DNA from: Ophiocordyceps camponoti-saundersi (nom. inval.)
Taxonomy: Eukaryota > Ascomycota > Sordariomycetes > Hypocreales > Ophiocordycipitaceae
Assembly: GCA_003339415.1 (NCBI GenBank)
Contig: PDHQ01000657.1
Location: 1 to 12,722 of the forward strand
Direction of reading: 5' to 3'
DNA length: 12,722 nt
A model generated the notes under the pieces. That model was not told where the DNA came from. It did no database searches and worked only from the letters and a program-made list of their open reading frames with translations. Within the stretch, counting starts at the first letter, position 1; each line of letters opens with the position of its first letter. The translations under genes were made by a program, and so were the position numbers. This document shows positions 1-9,141 of the stretch, one piece after another.

Positions 1-957
<957 letters not shown>

Positions 958-1167
958 TATTAAGGTCTTACTATAGTAACTATATAAGTAAGCTAAAGTA
1001 AAGTTATAATTAAAGCTATTAAGAAAAAGAAAGGAAGGAGAGAGAAGCCCTTTTTTTAAGCTAACTATATACCTCGCGCGATAATAAAGCGCTATCGGGA
1101 AAATCTAAGCATATTTATTATAAACCCCCCTATTTAGTTATAATTAGTTATAAACTAATCTCTTATA
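958..1167 (-). repeat. 3' LTR of the older element (210 bp)
   Basis: Reverse complement of this segment matches the LTRs at 1436-1645 and 3003-3212 along its full length, including a pyrimidine-rich tract (on the plus strand here the purines GAAAGGAAGGAGAGAGAAG) and the segment TTTAATTATAACT. Its length is 210 bp, equal to the other two. Its ends read TA...TA, as expected for TG...CA after RIP. A GCA survives at 1109-1111. The sequence just outside the LTR end is ATTAA (953-957); the partner target duplication cannot be found because the other end of the element is missing. Confidence 0.88.
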
Positions 1168-1170
1168 TAG

Positions 1171-1180
1171 CCCCCTCCTT
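1171..1180 (-). other. Polypurine tract of the older element
   Basis: On the minus strand this reads AAGGAGGGGG followed by the spacer CTA and then the LTR start. The same ten bases and the same three-base spacer precede the right LTR of the nested copy (2990-2999). A purine tract directly upstream of the 3' LTR is the plus-strand primer position of LTR retroelements. Confidence 0.8.
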
Positions 1181-1430
1181 AAGCTAGCTAAGAAAATAAA
1201 AGCGTAAGATAAAAAAATTATATATAACTATATTAGCTAAATACTCTATTTAGTCCCTAGCTAATAGCTTAATAGCTTTTATAAAGATAAGGATAAAAAG
1301 GCGGAAAAGCTTCTTATAATATATTATAAAAAAAATTCTAATAAGCTTAGAATTATAATATTACTTAAAATAAAGAAAAATAAACTTATATACTAATAAT
1401 AAAACTTACTTATATAATTAATATATTAAA

Positions 1431-1435
1431 CTAAG
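1431..1435. repeat. Left target-site duplication CTAAG
   Basis: CTAAG here and CTAAG at 3213-3217 directly flank the two LTR ends of the plus-strand element. Five bases is a normal duplication size for LTR retroelements. Removing the element and one copy restores alignment of the older element across the site. Confidence 0.85.
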
Positions 1436-1645
1436 TATAAGGGATTAGTTTATAACTAATTATAGCTAGATAAGGGGGATTATAGCGGATATATTTAAGT
1501 TTTCCTAATAGCGCTTAGTTATCGCGTAGGGTATATAGCTAGCTTAAAAGGGGGGCTTCTCTCCCCTCTCCTTCCTCTCTTCGATAGCTTTAATTATAAC
1601 TCTATTTTAGCTTACTTCTATAATCGCTTTAGTAAAACCTTTATA
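1436..1645 (+). repeat. Left (5') LTR, 210 bp
   Basis: It aligns without gaps with 3003-3212, with 13 differences that I count by eye, all C/T or G/A transitions. At 12 of the 13 this LTR carries the mutated T or A and the right LTR keeps C or G. It contains a pyrimidine-rich tract (about 1556-1582), a common feature of fungal promoters. Its terminal CA has become TA. Confidence 0.92.
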
Positions 1646-2970
1646 TTAATTAAAGCTCCTCTTATTACTAACTAAATATAAGAGTAAGATTTTAATATAG
1701 AATATTATTAAATTCTACCTATATTAAAGCCGCTCTTAGCTTATTTTAGCTTAGACTCTTAGCTAGCTACTATATATACTAAATTTGCGATTAACGGAGC
1801 TATAATTAAGGAGCCTAAGTCTTAATTTTACTATATCTTTTCTTATCTTAGCACTTTTTAGTAAACGTTTTTTTTATATATTATTATAACTATAAATTTT
1901 TCTTACTAGCTTAAAGCTTTTTTAGTATATATTTCTAAGCTTTTTAGGGAAAGTTATAAAAAGCGCTAAATAGGTTTTTCCTTAGTTAAGATATATTAGA
2001 GGCTATTAGAGCCCCTTAAAGAATACGTTATAAGGTAAGAATATACCCTCTTCGAGGCCGGATTATTATATTAATCTAACTATACTAAGATTATTCTACT
2101 TTTATCTAAGTTATATAAGGAGCTATAAGAGCGCTTAAATTATAAAAACTAGCTTATAATATACGCGGCCTTCGCTAGCTTTCTCTAAGGCTTTAATAAA
2201 ATATTTAGTTCCGGGAATATTCCTAATACGCTAGTTAATTTGCCGCCCCCCCTTTTTACTAACTTAATAAATACTATATTTATATAATCTTATTTTAATA
2301 TTACTAAGCGCTAGCGTTACTATTAGTATAATTAGATTAGTTATTCTAAGTATAACTATCTAAAACTTTATAGGTAAATAAGGATATTAAAATTAAAGCT
2401 TTTTATAAGTAGAGTAAGGTAATTAAAGGTAAATTTAGAGTATTTTAATTAAGGGGATAATAAGTAAAGAGGGATAAGTATACGCTAGATATTATAGCTT
2501 AGGTAATTTCTAGCCTTATTATATTATTTTATATAAGAATAGTCCGCGCGCGGCTTAGGCGCGTAAATTTATTAGTAAGTATATACTATAATTATATTAC
2601 GCCTTAGCTTATAAACTAGCGCTAGTAGTATATAGTAATAAGTATATAGCTAGCTTTACTATTTACTACGATTAGGGTATTTTCTAAGCTTCCCGTAATT
2701 AGTATAGTGCTATCTAGTTTTATACGCTAGCTATATAGGTAAGTTTTTTACTACTAATATATAAGTTTATTAATTTTTACCTTAAGTAATATTACGATTC
2801 TAAGCTTATTAGAATCTTCCTTATAAGGATTAAGGTTTAATTCCCTAAGCTATAAAGGAGCCTTTCCGCCCTCTTATCCTTATTTTTACGGAGGCTATTA
2901 AGCTATTAGCTAAGGATTATATAAAATATCTCGCTAGCGTAATAATATATAACTTTTCTATCCTACGCTC
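1646..2970 (+). pseudogene. Gag-like protein relic with CCHC zinc knuckle (plus-strand element)
   Basis: A single frame (codon starts at positions equal to 2 modulo 3) can be read from about 1664, and clearly from about 1740 to 2500, interrupted only by TAG and TAA codons of the kind RIP makes from Trp and Gln. Near its middle the codons at 2318, 2327, 2342 and 2357 read Tyr-x2-Tyr-x4-Tyr-x4-Tyr; each is TAC or TAT, the RIP product of Cys or His codons, so the original was a CX2CX4HX4C knuckle. That is the nucleic-acid-binding motif of retroelement Gag. The region before it is charged and Leu-rich, as a capsid-like domain would be. The older copy on the minus strand has the same knuckle spacing. 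The part after about 2500 is unclear. The start codon is not recoverable, since ATG becomes ATA. Confidence 0.72.
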
Positions 2971-2989
2971 CTACCTCCTTAGCTAGCTT

Positions 2990-2999
2990 AAGGAGGGGG
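2990..2999 (+). other. Polypurine tract of the nested element
   Basis: AAGGAGGGGG lies three bases (CTA) before the right LTR at 3003, where second-strand priming is expected. G runs survive RIP here because none of the G residues follows a T. Confidence 0.82.
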
Positions 3000-3002
3000 C
3001 TA

Positions 3003-3212
3003 TATAAAGGATTAGTTTATAACTAATTATAGCTAGATAGGGGGGATTATAGCGGATATATTTAGGTCTTCCCGATAGCGCTTAGTTATCGCGTAGGGTA
3101 TATAGCTAGCTTAGGAGGGGGGCTTCTCTCCCCTCTCCTTCCTCTCTTCGATAGCTTTAATTATAACTCTACTTTAGCTTACTTCTATAGTCGCCTTAGT
3201 AAGACCTTTACA
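3003..3212 (+). repeat. Right (3') LTR, 210 bp
   Basis: This is the better preserved of the two LTRs of the nested element, and it ends with an intact CA at 3211-3212, one of few CpA in the window. It contains CTTCTCTCCCCTCTCCTTCC from 3122, a pyrimidine tract of promoter type, and TATATAGC at 3099-3106. Length and ends match the left LTR exactly. Confidence 0.92.
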
Positions 3213-3217
3213 CTAAG
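3213..3217. repeat. Right target-site duplication CTAAG
   Basis: This is the partner of 1431-1435. It directly follows the CA end of the right LTR and is followed by the older element's interior. Confidence 0.85.
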
Positions 3218-4130
3218 TAATATTATATTAGTTATAAGAAGCTTAGAAAATAACTTAATTATAGTAAATATAAAGCTAGCTAAATATTTATTATTATACG
3301 CTATTAGCGCTAATTTATAAGCTAAAGCGTAATATAATTATAATATATACTTATTAATAAATTTATAAAGCTAAGCTAAGTATAAATTATTTATATATAA
3401 AGTAATATTTTAAGGCTAGAAATTACCTAAGCTATAATATCTAGCGCGCGTATACCTTTTTTTATTTATTATCCCTTTAATTAAAATATTTTAGATTTAT
3501 ACTTAATTACCCTACTCCGCTTATATATAGCCTTAACCCTAATACTTTTATTTACTTATAAAGCTTTAGGTAATTACGCTTAAAATAACTAATTTAATTA
3601 TAATTATAATAATACTATTACCTAATAATACCTAAAAAGCGAGAAGTTATAAATATAATATTTATTAAGTTAGCTATAAGAGGGGGCGGTAAATTAACTA
3701 GCGTATTAGGAATATTCTTAAAATTAAATACTTTATTAAAGCTTTAGAGAAAATAATTAAAGGCCGCGTATATTATAAGCTAGTTTTTATAATCTAAGCG
3801 CTTTTATAGCTTTTTATATAGCTTAAATAAGAGTAAAATAGTCTTAATATAATTAAACTAATATAATAGTCTAGCTTTAAAAAAGGTATATTTTTACTTT
3901 ATAATATATATTCTAAAGGGATCTAATAGCCCTTAATATATCTTAACTAAAAAAAAACTTTTTTAGCGCTTTTTATAACTCTCTCTAAAAAGCTTAAAGA
4001 TATATACTAAAAAATATATTAAGCTAAAAAGAAAAATCTATAGCTATTATTATATGCTAGCACTTATAAGGATTTCTCTTAGAATATTTTAAAATAATTT
4101 CTAAGGATTTTAATTATAGTTACGTAACTT
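3218..4130 (-). pseudogene. Gag-like relic of the older element (minus strand)
   Basis: This is the inverted counterpart of about 1780-2717. Landmarks that match in reverse complement include 3304-3350 with 2590-2640, 3410-3540 with 2380-2530, 3660-3720 with 2214-2275, 3770-3830 with 2100-2170, and 3910-4053 with 1873-2030. The knuckle lies at 3570-3611 on the minus strand, with the same Tyr-x2-Tyr-x4-Tyr-x4-Tyr pattern (CX2CX4HX4C before RIP). The first 480 bases of the interior next to the LTR lie left of the nested insertion (1181-1435). Indels against the plus-strand copy show that it is older. Beyond about 4053 the similarity is patchy. Confidence 0.7.
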
Positions 4131-4440
4131 ATAAAAACCTTATTATAAAATTATATAAAAAGATCCTAGGGGGAAATTACTAGGAAATATAACCGTTTCT
4201 TTACTAGGATTTTACTAGGCCCTCTCCTATCTCTATTAATATATACCCTTAGGTATTTTATTAAAATCTCGCTTATAGGAGTTCTTTCTTTTTTTTTCTT
4301 TCCTCCTTAGCTTAGAATCTTTATTTATAATACTAATACTATTATTTACTTAATATAACCTAGCTATAATACTATTCTAAGCTTAGTCTTTACTAGCTAG
4401 TAATTAAAAAATATATATTAGATTTTTATATCTTTATATA
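4131..4440 (+). promoter_or_regulatory. LTR- or leader-like segment before the gypsy gag
   Basis: There is no coding frame. TTACTAGG occurs three times (4177-4184, 4201-4208, 4212-4219), followed by a TATA-like TAATATATA (4239-4247) and pyrimidine-rich tracts near 4276-4308. That order resembles the U3-R part of a fungal gypsy LTR, and the segment lies directly upstream of a gag relic. No second copy exists in the window, so LTR identity is inferred only. The older gag-only element fades out at its left end. Confidence 0.35.
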
Positions 4441-4803
4441 AGATAAAAAAGAACTTATATAAGACTTAAATTATAACTAGCTTTAAGATATATATCCGGA
4501 GCCCTTAACTAAACTCTTAAGTAATTAAGGAAACTTATTTTAAAGACGCTTAACTTTATAATTAAATAAGGTTTTAGCGAAAACTAAACTATAACTATAG
4601 CTACCTTTTCTTAAAATACTACTAATATAATTATATTATAAAAGCTATATATAAAGATAATATAATTATAAATATAAATTATAGAATTTTAAAGTTAGTA
4701 AATTTAGAAAAACTAAGATTAAGACCTAAATATAAAAAGAAATTATTAAGAAATATTAATAATATTTAAGATAAGTAAAAAAATATTTATCTTAATTAGA
4801 AAA

Positions 4804-5590
4804 GCTACTTAAGATACCTTTACGCTAATTATCTTAATAAGATAATTAAACTCTTTTTACTTTAATTCCGTAAAAGTTCGCTATAAAAAAGTAAGTAAAT
4901 TCTTAGGTAAGAAAAAGGACTTTAATACCTTTCTTATAAACTTAAAAGATAAGATAAAATCTAATAAAATAACTTTCTATAATAAGTAAGATAGGATAAA
5001 TATTTTATTTTATACTTTAGAAGGAAAAGCTTATAAATTATTAAAAACTTAGTATAATTTAGAGGAACGCCCTTTTTCTAGATTAGCTAAGATAGTTTAA
5101 TATTTAAAATCCGCTTAAAGAAATCTAAATAAATTCGCGAAAGCTATAAACTAATTTTATAAACTAAATTTCTCCTTAACTAGTAAGTAGGAGATTTAAA
5201 AGTTCCTTGCTAAGTTTAATTACCTTATAGCTAAAACTTAAGTTCCCTTAGCTTAAATTAAATATATACTTTAAGATTATTAATTTACTAACTTTAATAT
5301 AAGCTTTCTTATAAAGGCTAAAAACTTATATATAATATATAAGAAATTTTATAAATATATAAAAAACGCTATATTTTACTAAAAGAAAAAGTTTACTTAT
5401 AAAGAAGCTATATAAAAAGCTTATTAAGGCGATAAAACTATTTTAATAATATAAAAGAGAAAAATTATAATTATAACTTTATACTAAAAAGATTAGCTTT
5501 TAAATAAGGATAAAAAGAAAGTTTATTAAGAAAATAGTATTTATTTTATTTATAAAAAAAAGGCTATATAGCTAAGGATTACCTTAATTA
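4804..5590 (+). pseudogene. Gypsy Gag relic with zinc knuckle
   Basis: In the frame with codon starts at 1 modulo 3, the segment from 4876 reads VRYKKVSKFLGKKKDFNTFL, the typical opening of the fungal gypsy Gag core, where Lys-Phe-x-Gly-x-Lys-x-x-x-Leu/Phe precedes a Phe-Leu stretch. The capsid-like part continues to about 5540 with stops at expected Gln and Trp sites. The knuckle follows: Tyr-Phe-Ile-Tyr (5542-5553), an A run, then Gly-Tyr-Ile-Ala-Lys-Asp-Tyr (5562-5582), which is CX2CX4HX4C after RIP of Cys and His. The two halves lie in different frames because the A run at 5554-5561 is one base short. Frame 1 can be followed weakly upstream to about 4441. The start codon is not recoverable. 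Confidence 0.78.
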
Positions 5591-5689
5591 ATAAAAGATA
5601 GGGAGAGTTCGCAAAGTTTAAACGCCCCCGCTTAATTTTATTTAATTAAATAACTCTAATTTAAGAAAAGAGTAAGATTATTATAAAGC

Positions 5690-6660
5690 TTCTTAATAGT
5701 TTTAAAAATATTATATATAAGATAAAAGGTAAGAAAATTATTTACTATTAATAATTAAGTCTAAGTTAATAATATCACTCTTTATACCTTTACCTTATAT
5801 AATACCGGAGTAAATACTTATTTTTTAGTTAGCTTCTATTTTACGAAATAAGCTATAAAGCGCCTAGGCGCTAAGCTTATCCCTATTTATCTTATCCCCC
5901 TTATTAATTTCTAAAGCTATTAAGCTAGCTTAGTTTATAAATATTTAATTATTACCTTAGTAATTAATAAATAGTATTTTCCTTAGGAAATCTGCTAAGT
6001 AATTAACTATATTTAGGATCTCTTTATTAGCTTATTCTAAATAGCGAAGAAAAGGTTACTACTTAATTATCTAGCTTAGAAGCTAGTTTAGCTAAATAAC
6101 CTACCCGCCCTTACTAAGTATTTACTTTTAATCCTACTATCTTAGAAGCTTATTTTTACTAGAAATCCGGATCCGGCTATTTAAGTAGACGCTAAATATT
6201 AAAACTACCTTTTTAATTAAAATAAGCGTAAGTATTAAATCCTTTAGCGCTTATAAAAAAAGAAAGACTTTATATAGCTTATAAGGGAAAAGAAGCTAGC
6301 CTTAACCTTAACTAATTAGAAGACTAATAATATAAATAAGGATATTTTAAAAAAGTAGCTTATTCGCTAAATATAATAAAACCTTTAATATATATAATAA
6401 AAAGAGATAATTTTACTAATACTTAAAATTCCTATAAAATTAAAATATAACCTTAACTTAGTTATAATTATAAAGTTAAGCTTAGCTAGCTATATATATA
6501 TAAGATAAGAAATCCTATTCCCTTAAGGAGAGGAACCTAAATATATAGCTTATATATATAATATAATTCTTCTAGCCCTTATATATCTCGAAAGATTCTT
6601 TAATAAAAAGAAAGCTTATACTTTTACTAATCCCTAACTTAGCTATAATATTATCTTAAA
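5690..6660 (+). pseudogene. Gypsy pol: aspartic protease relic and linker to RT
   Basis: In frame 2, codons 5801-5812 read Asn-Thr-Gly-Val followed by Asn-Thr-Tyr-Phe-Leu-Val-Ser. This is the Asp-Thr-Gly-Ala active-site region of retropepsins. The catalytic Asp codon, preceded by T, has gone from GAT to AAT, and GCA has become GTA; both are the expected RIP outcomes. A following hydrophobic stretch (codons for LIPIYLIPLINF near 5876-5911) fits the protease core. The linker toward RT stays mainly in frame 2 and contains ordinary RIP stops. The protein is inactive. Confidence 0.7.
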
Positions 6661-7750
6661 ACTTAAGAAGCTCTTAAACCTAATAAAACCTCCTTTTTAT
6701 AAGATACCTATAAAATATTTATTATTAGAAAAGAAAACCGTAAACTATTTACTTAAGATTAGATTTATAAAGTTAAATATTAGTCCTTACGCCGCCTTTA
6801 TTCTTTTTATACTAAAGCTATATTTAATAGCTTAATATTTTTATATTAACTACTAATAGATAAATAATTACTTAAAAAGTTAGATCTTACTTACTTTTTC
6901 CTTAGAAAATATAGCGTTTAGCTACTAGGAGGCGAGGTAGTTCTTAAAAATCGATATTATTTAAGCGTTTTACTATCTTTATCTTAACTTTAATTTTAAA
7001 TACCTTATAGCTTTATATATAAAGTTTAGTATATTCTATTAGCTTATTCTCTTATTCGGCCTTAAAATAAGGCCCGCTTAATTTTAGAACTTTATTAACG
7101 CTTAACTTTATAACTTTCTTAACTGCTATATTAGTATATATATTAAAAATATATTAATTTATTTAAATAATAAAAAAAGAGGAATATTAAAAGGAATATT
7201 AAAAAATAATCTAATACTTAAATTAAGTAAACTTATAAAAAAATATTTAAAAATTAAAGTTTAATATTATAAAAGTTAACTACCTTAAAGTAATATTCTA
7301 TATAAGCTAAGGAATAAGCGTAAACTTTTATAAGATATAAATAATTTAAAATTAAAAGTTTAAAGATTTTTAAAATTATAAAACTATTTATTTATTTATA
7401 AGATTTTATAACTTTATTTAAATCTTATATTACTATATTAATACCGCCGCTAAGCCCCTAAATTATCTTTTAAAAAAGAACGCTACTTTTAAGCTTAAAT
7501 TAAAGTAAAAGGAAGCTTTTAAGAAGATAAAGGAACTAGCTATATAAGCTTTAATATTTACTTTCTATAAATACTTATAATAATTTTTATTCTTTATAAT
7601 AAATAATAAAGGTATAAATAACTAATATAAAAATATAATAACTACTCTATAGTATAATATAGAAAATCTAGTATTTTATTATATTTATTATATAAATAAA
7701 TAACTAAGGTTATTATTTTATACCTTAAAAGTATTAGCATAATATATTAT
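6661..7750 (+). pseudogene. Gypsy pol: reverse transcriptase and partial RNase H relic
   Basis: Frame 2 shows the fingers and palm in order. FIKLNISPYAAFILF starts near 6767, and YFYINY (6836-6853) matches the Arg-x-Cys-x-Asp-Tyr-Arg box. FLKIDII (6941-6961) is motif A with its catalytic Asp still present. FGLKIRPA (7055-7078) matches the Phe-Gly-Leu-x-Asn-Ala-Pro box. CYISIYIKNILIY (7124-7162) is the YxDD region, with Lys-Asn at 7145-7150 in place of Asp-Asp. Further on, the connection appears in other frames: DFITLFKSY near 7402 and EAFKKIKELA at 7512-7541. An RNase H-like start follows, without a complete domain. The polymerase is dead by RIP and frameshifts. The Lys codon AAA at 7145 is not a simple RIP product of GAT or GAC, so another mutation or a variant motif is needed there. 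Confidence 0.85.
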
Positions 7751-7799
7751 TACCTTCGTATATAAGGCTCCGGCCCTCTAAGGCTAAGAATAATATAAA

Positions 7800-8570
7800 C
7801 CTTTAAGACCTTATATAGATCTATCACGATCGGCGTTTCTAGACTTTACGGAAATAGGTAATACGGAAAGCCGAATATTAAACTAACTATAATACTTTCC
7901 GGACTTCCGAAAATACTCCTAAATACGTTATCTTCTAGTATATAGAATAACCCTCTCCTTAACCGGAAAGGTTACTACGTTTATAAGAAATTAAGTATTT
8001 AGAGAAGAGGTTTTCCTACCACTTAGTAAATAGTAATTTTAATTACTTACTCTCTTCCCTACCTTCTAAATAATTCTATTATTAACCTATTATTATAAAA
8101 CTACCACTATTCTAATCCGATTTAAACGCGCTTCTATATCTAATAATCTTATTATTTAAATCTCTATTAATAGATAATTAATTATCTTTCCGACTTTAAA
8201 CTAATCGAAAGTGCTATCTAATTTCTATTTAGTATTTATATAATAGTAATTCTTCTTACTTTAAAAAGGCTATAAAAAATCTAGAAAAAATAATAAAAAT
8301 ACTTATAGATAGATAAGCTATACCTTAGCTAAGAAATATATCTTCTAAGGTTCGGTACGATTTTTCGAAGCTTTAAGGCTTAAAGAATTATCCTATATAA
8401 GCTCTATATATAGAAAATACCCTCGTTCGCGAGAAACTTTAACTTACTATATAGTAAAAAGGTAACGTTAAAACCGAAAACGCCTTAGCCCTTATAAGGC
8501 TATTTATCGATAACGGTCCCTTAACGTAAATAAAGTATATTAAAAATACTAAAGTTACTTAAGATAGTAT
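7800..8570 (+). pseudogene. Unrecognised coding-like relic
   Basis: Frame 1 (codon starts at 1 modulo 3) reads for about 240 codons with roughly 20 stops, nearly all TAA or TAG of the RIP type. Between them lie long runs with balanced charged and polar residues, for example AIKNLEKIIKILIDR (from about 8269) and the run from 8461, GNVKTENALALIRLFIDNGP. CpG is frequent (TACGA, TCGTA, CCGAA), unlike the gypsy relic before it, so a separate unit begins near 7800. I find no catalytic motif, zinc finger or membrane segment that names a family. It shares its frame with the polyprotein relic that starts near 9121, but that may be chance. It could belong to the 5' part of that element or to an older host gene or transposon. 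Confidence 0.4.
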
Positions 8571-9120
8571 TAGATATTATCTCTTTATACCCCTTTATAT
8601 TTACTATATAATATATATATAGAGGATAGCACGGATATAGGGAAGCCTCTAATAAAATATATATTACTACCTAAGTCGTGCCTCGTATAACTTAGGAGGT
8701 AGGAGGTAGCTTAGATAAGAAGAAGGAGGGTATAAAAGTAGAGTATTATTTAGCTATATAGCTGCTCTTTCTTATACGATAAAGGAAAGGTATCTATCTC
8801 TAATTATACTTAATATAGGTTACTTTTACTTTCTCTTACTTATATATATGTATAAAGATTACTTAATACTAATTAGTAGTTATACTAGTTAATTATTAGT
8901 TAACTATAAATTAGCTAAAGTAATAAGATAAGTATTATACGATACCGAAAAGCCCTTATGCCCGCTATTAACCGATACTTATACTTTTACCTTACTTCTT
9001 AATATTAGTTCTTACTAAAAAGCTATTTTTGCCTAGTGCTACTATTAAGACTAAAAGATTAAGGTAACGTATAATACTTACTAATAATAAAATCTTTACT
9101 AAAAAGCTATATTTAGCTTA
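8571..9120 (+). promoter_or_regulatory. Promoter/LTR-like leader of the copia-type relic
   Basis: This segment precedes the Gag frame and has no recognisable protein domain. It contains an AT run TATATATATA (8612-8621), a purine-rich block (8694-8730) and a TATA-box-like TATAAAAG at 8731-8738. A related 15-base string, TTACTAAAAAGCTAT, occurs at 9012-9026 and 9096-9110. Position and content suit a U3/R/leader, but no partner LTR is in the window and LTR ends cannot be fixed after RIP. Seven or more TpG/CpA survive here, denser than elsewhere. Confidence 0.3.
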
Positions 9121-9141
9121 GTACTTTTTGCTAGTTATACG

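Larger units (their letters stand above)
1436..3212 (+). mobile_element. Complete gag-only LTR retroelement (1777 bp), nested
   Basis: Two 210-bp direct repeats (1436-1645, 3003-3212) bound an interior of 1357 bp. The right LTR ends in CA and the left in its RIP form TA; both start TATAA, expected from TGTAA. A polypurine tract lies three bases before the right LTR, and CTAAG is duplicated on both sides. The interior carries one decayed reading frame ending in a retroviral-type CCHC knuckle. There is no space for protease, reverse transcriptase, RNase H and integrase together, and no such motif is visible. I infer a non-autonomous element mobilised in trans by an autonomous relative. A tRNA primer-binding site could not be identified after 1645, where RIP would have changed TGG. 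An internally deleted member of a larger family is the main alternative. Confidence 0.85.
958..4130 (-). mobile_element. Older LTR retroelement copy (minus strand), split by a nested insertion
   Basis: The element reads on the minus strand. Its 3' LTR is 958-1167, its polypurine tract 1171-1180 and its 3' interior 1181-1435. The interior resumes at 3218 and can be followed to about 4053 with confidence and to about 4130 with weaker similarity. The two parts align in reverse complement with the interior of the plus-strand copy at 1436-3212, and the join is exact once that insertion and one CTAAG are removed: 25 bases across it align without a gap. The 5' LTR expected near 4264-4474 is not there, so the copy is 5'-truncated or was replaced when the next element arrived. 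Many small indels against the inserted copy, beyond C/T and G/A changes, fit greater age. The right boundary is approximate. Confidence 0.82.
4441..7790 (+). mobile_element. Ty3/gypsy-type retrotransposon relic, 3'-truncated
   Basis: Domains in order are Gag (about 4800-5540), a CCHC knuckle (5542-5582), aspartic protease (about 5790), reverse transcriptase (about 6700-7180), the connection (about 7380-7550) and the first part of RNase H (to about 7750). Protease followed directly by reverse transcriptase, with no integrase between them, is gypsy order. No integrase, chromodomain or 3' LTR follows; at about 7790 the base composition and reading frame change. The reading frame shifts several times (Gag frame 1, protease to RT frame 2, later 1 and then 0), so small indels have accumulated besides RIP, suggesting an old copy. 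Confidence 0.85.

Noticed and set aside
1646..1665. tRNA primer-binding site after the left LTR.
   Set aside because: No clear complement to a tRNA 3' end is readable; RIP would alter the TGG start, so any assignment would be a guess.
1780..4130. A large imperfect inverted repeat, suggesting a DNA transposon with long terminal inverted repeats or a foldback element.
   Set aside because: The arms are the interiors of two oppositely oriented copies of one LTR element, one nested in the other, with LTRs, polypurine tracts and target duplications that account for the arrangement.
4441..4800. N-terminal Gag coding sequence of the gypsy relic.
   Set aside because: Frame 1 can be read through it but stops are dense and no motif appears before about 4800, so I kept it only as part of the element and not as a firm gene segment.
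6941..7162. Functional reverse transcriptase, because motif A keeps its Asp and the domain order is intact.
   Set aside because: Many in-frame stops, a YxDD box reading Tyr-Ile-Lys-Asn, and frame changes downstream rule out activity.
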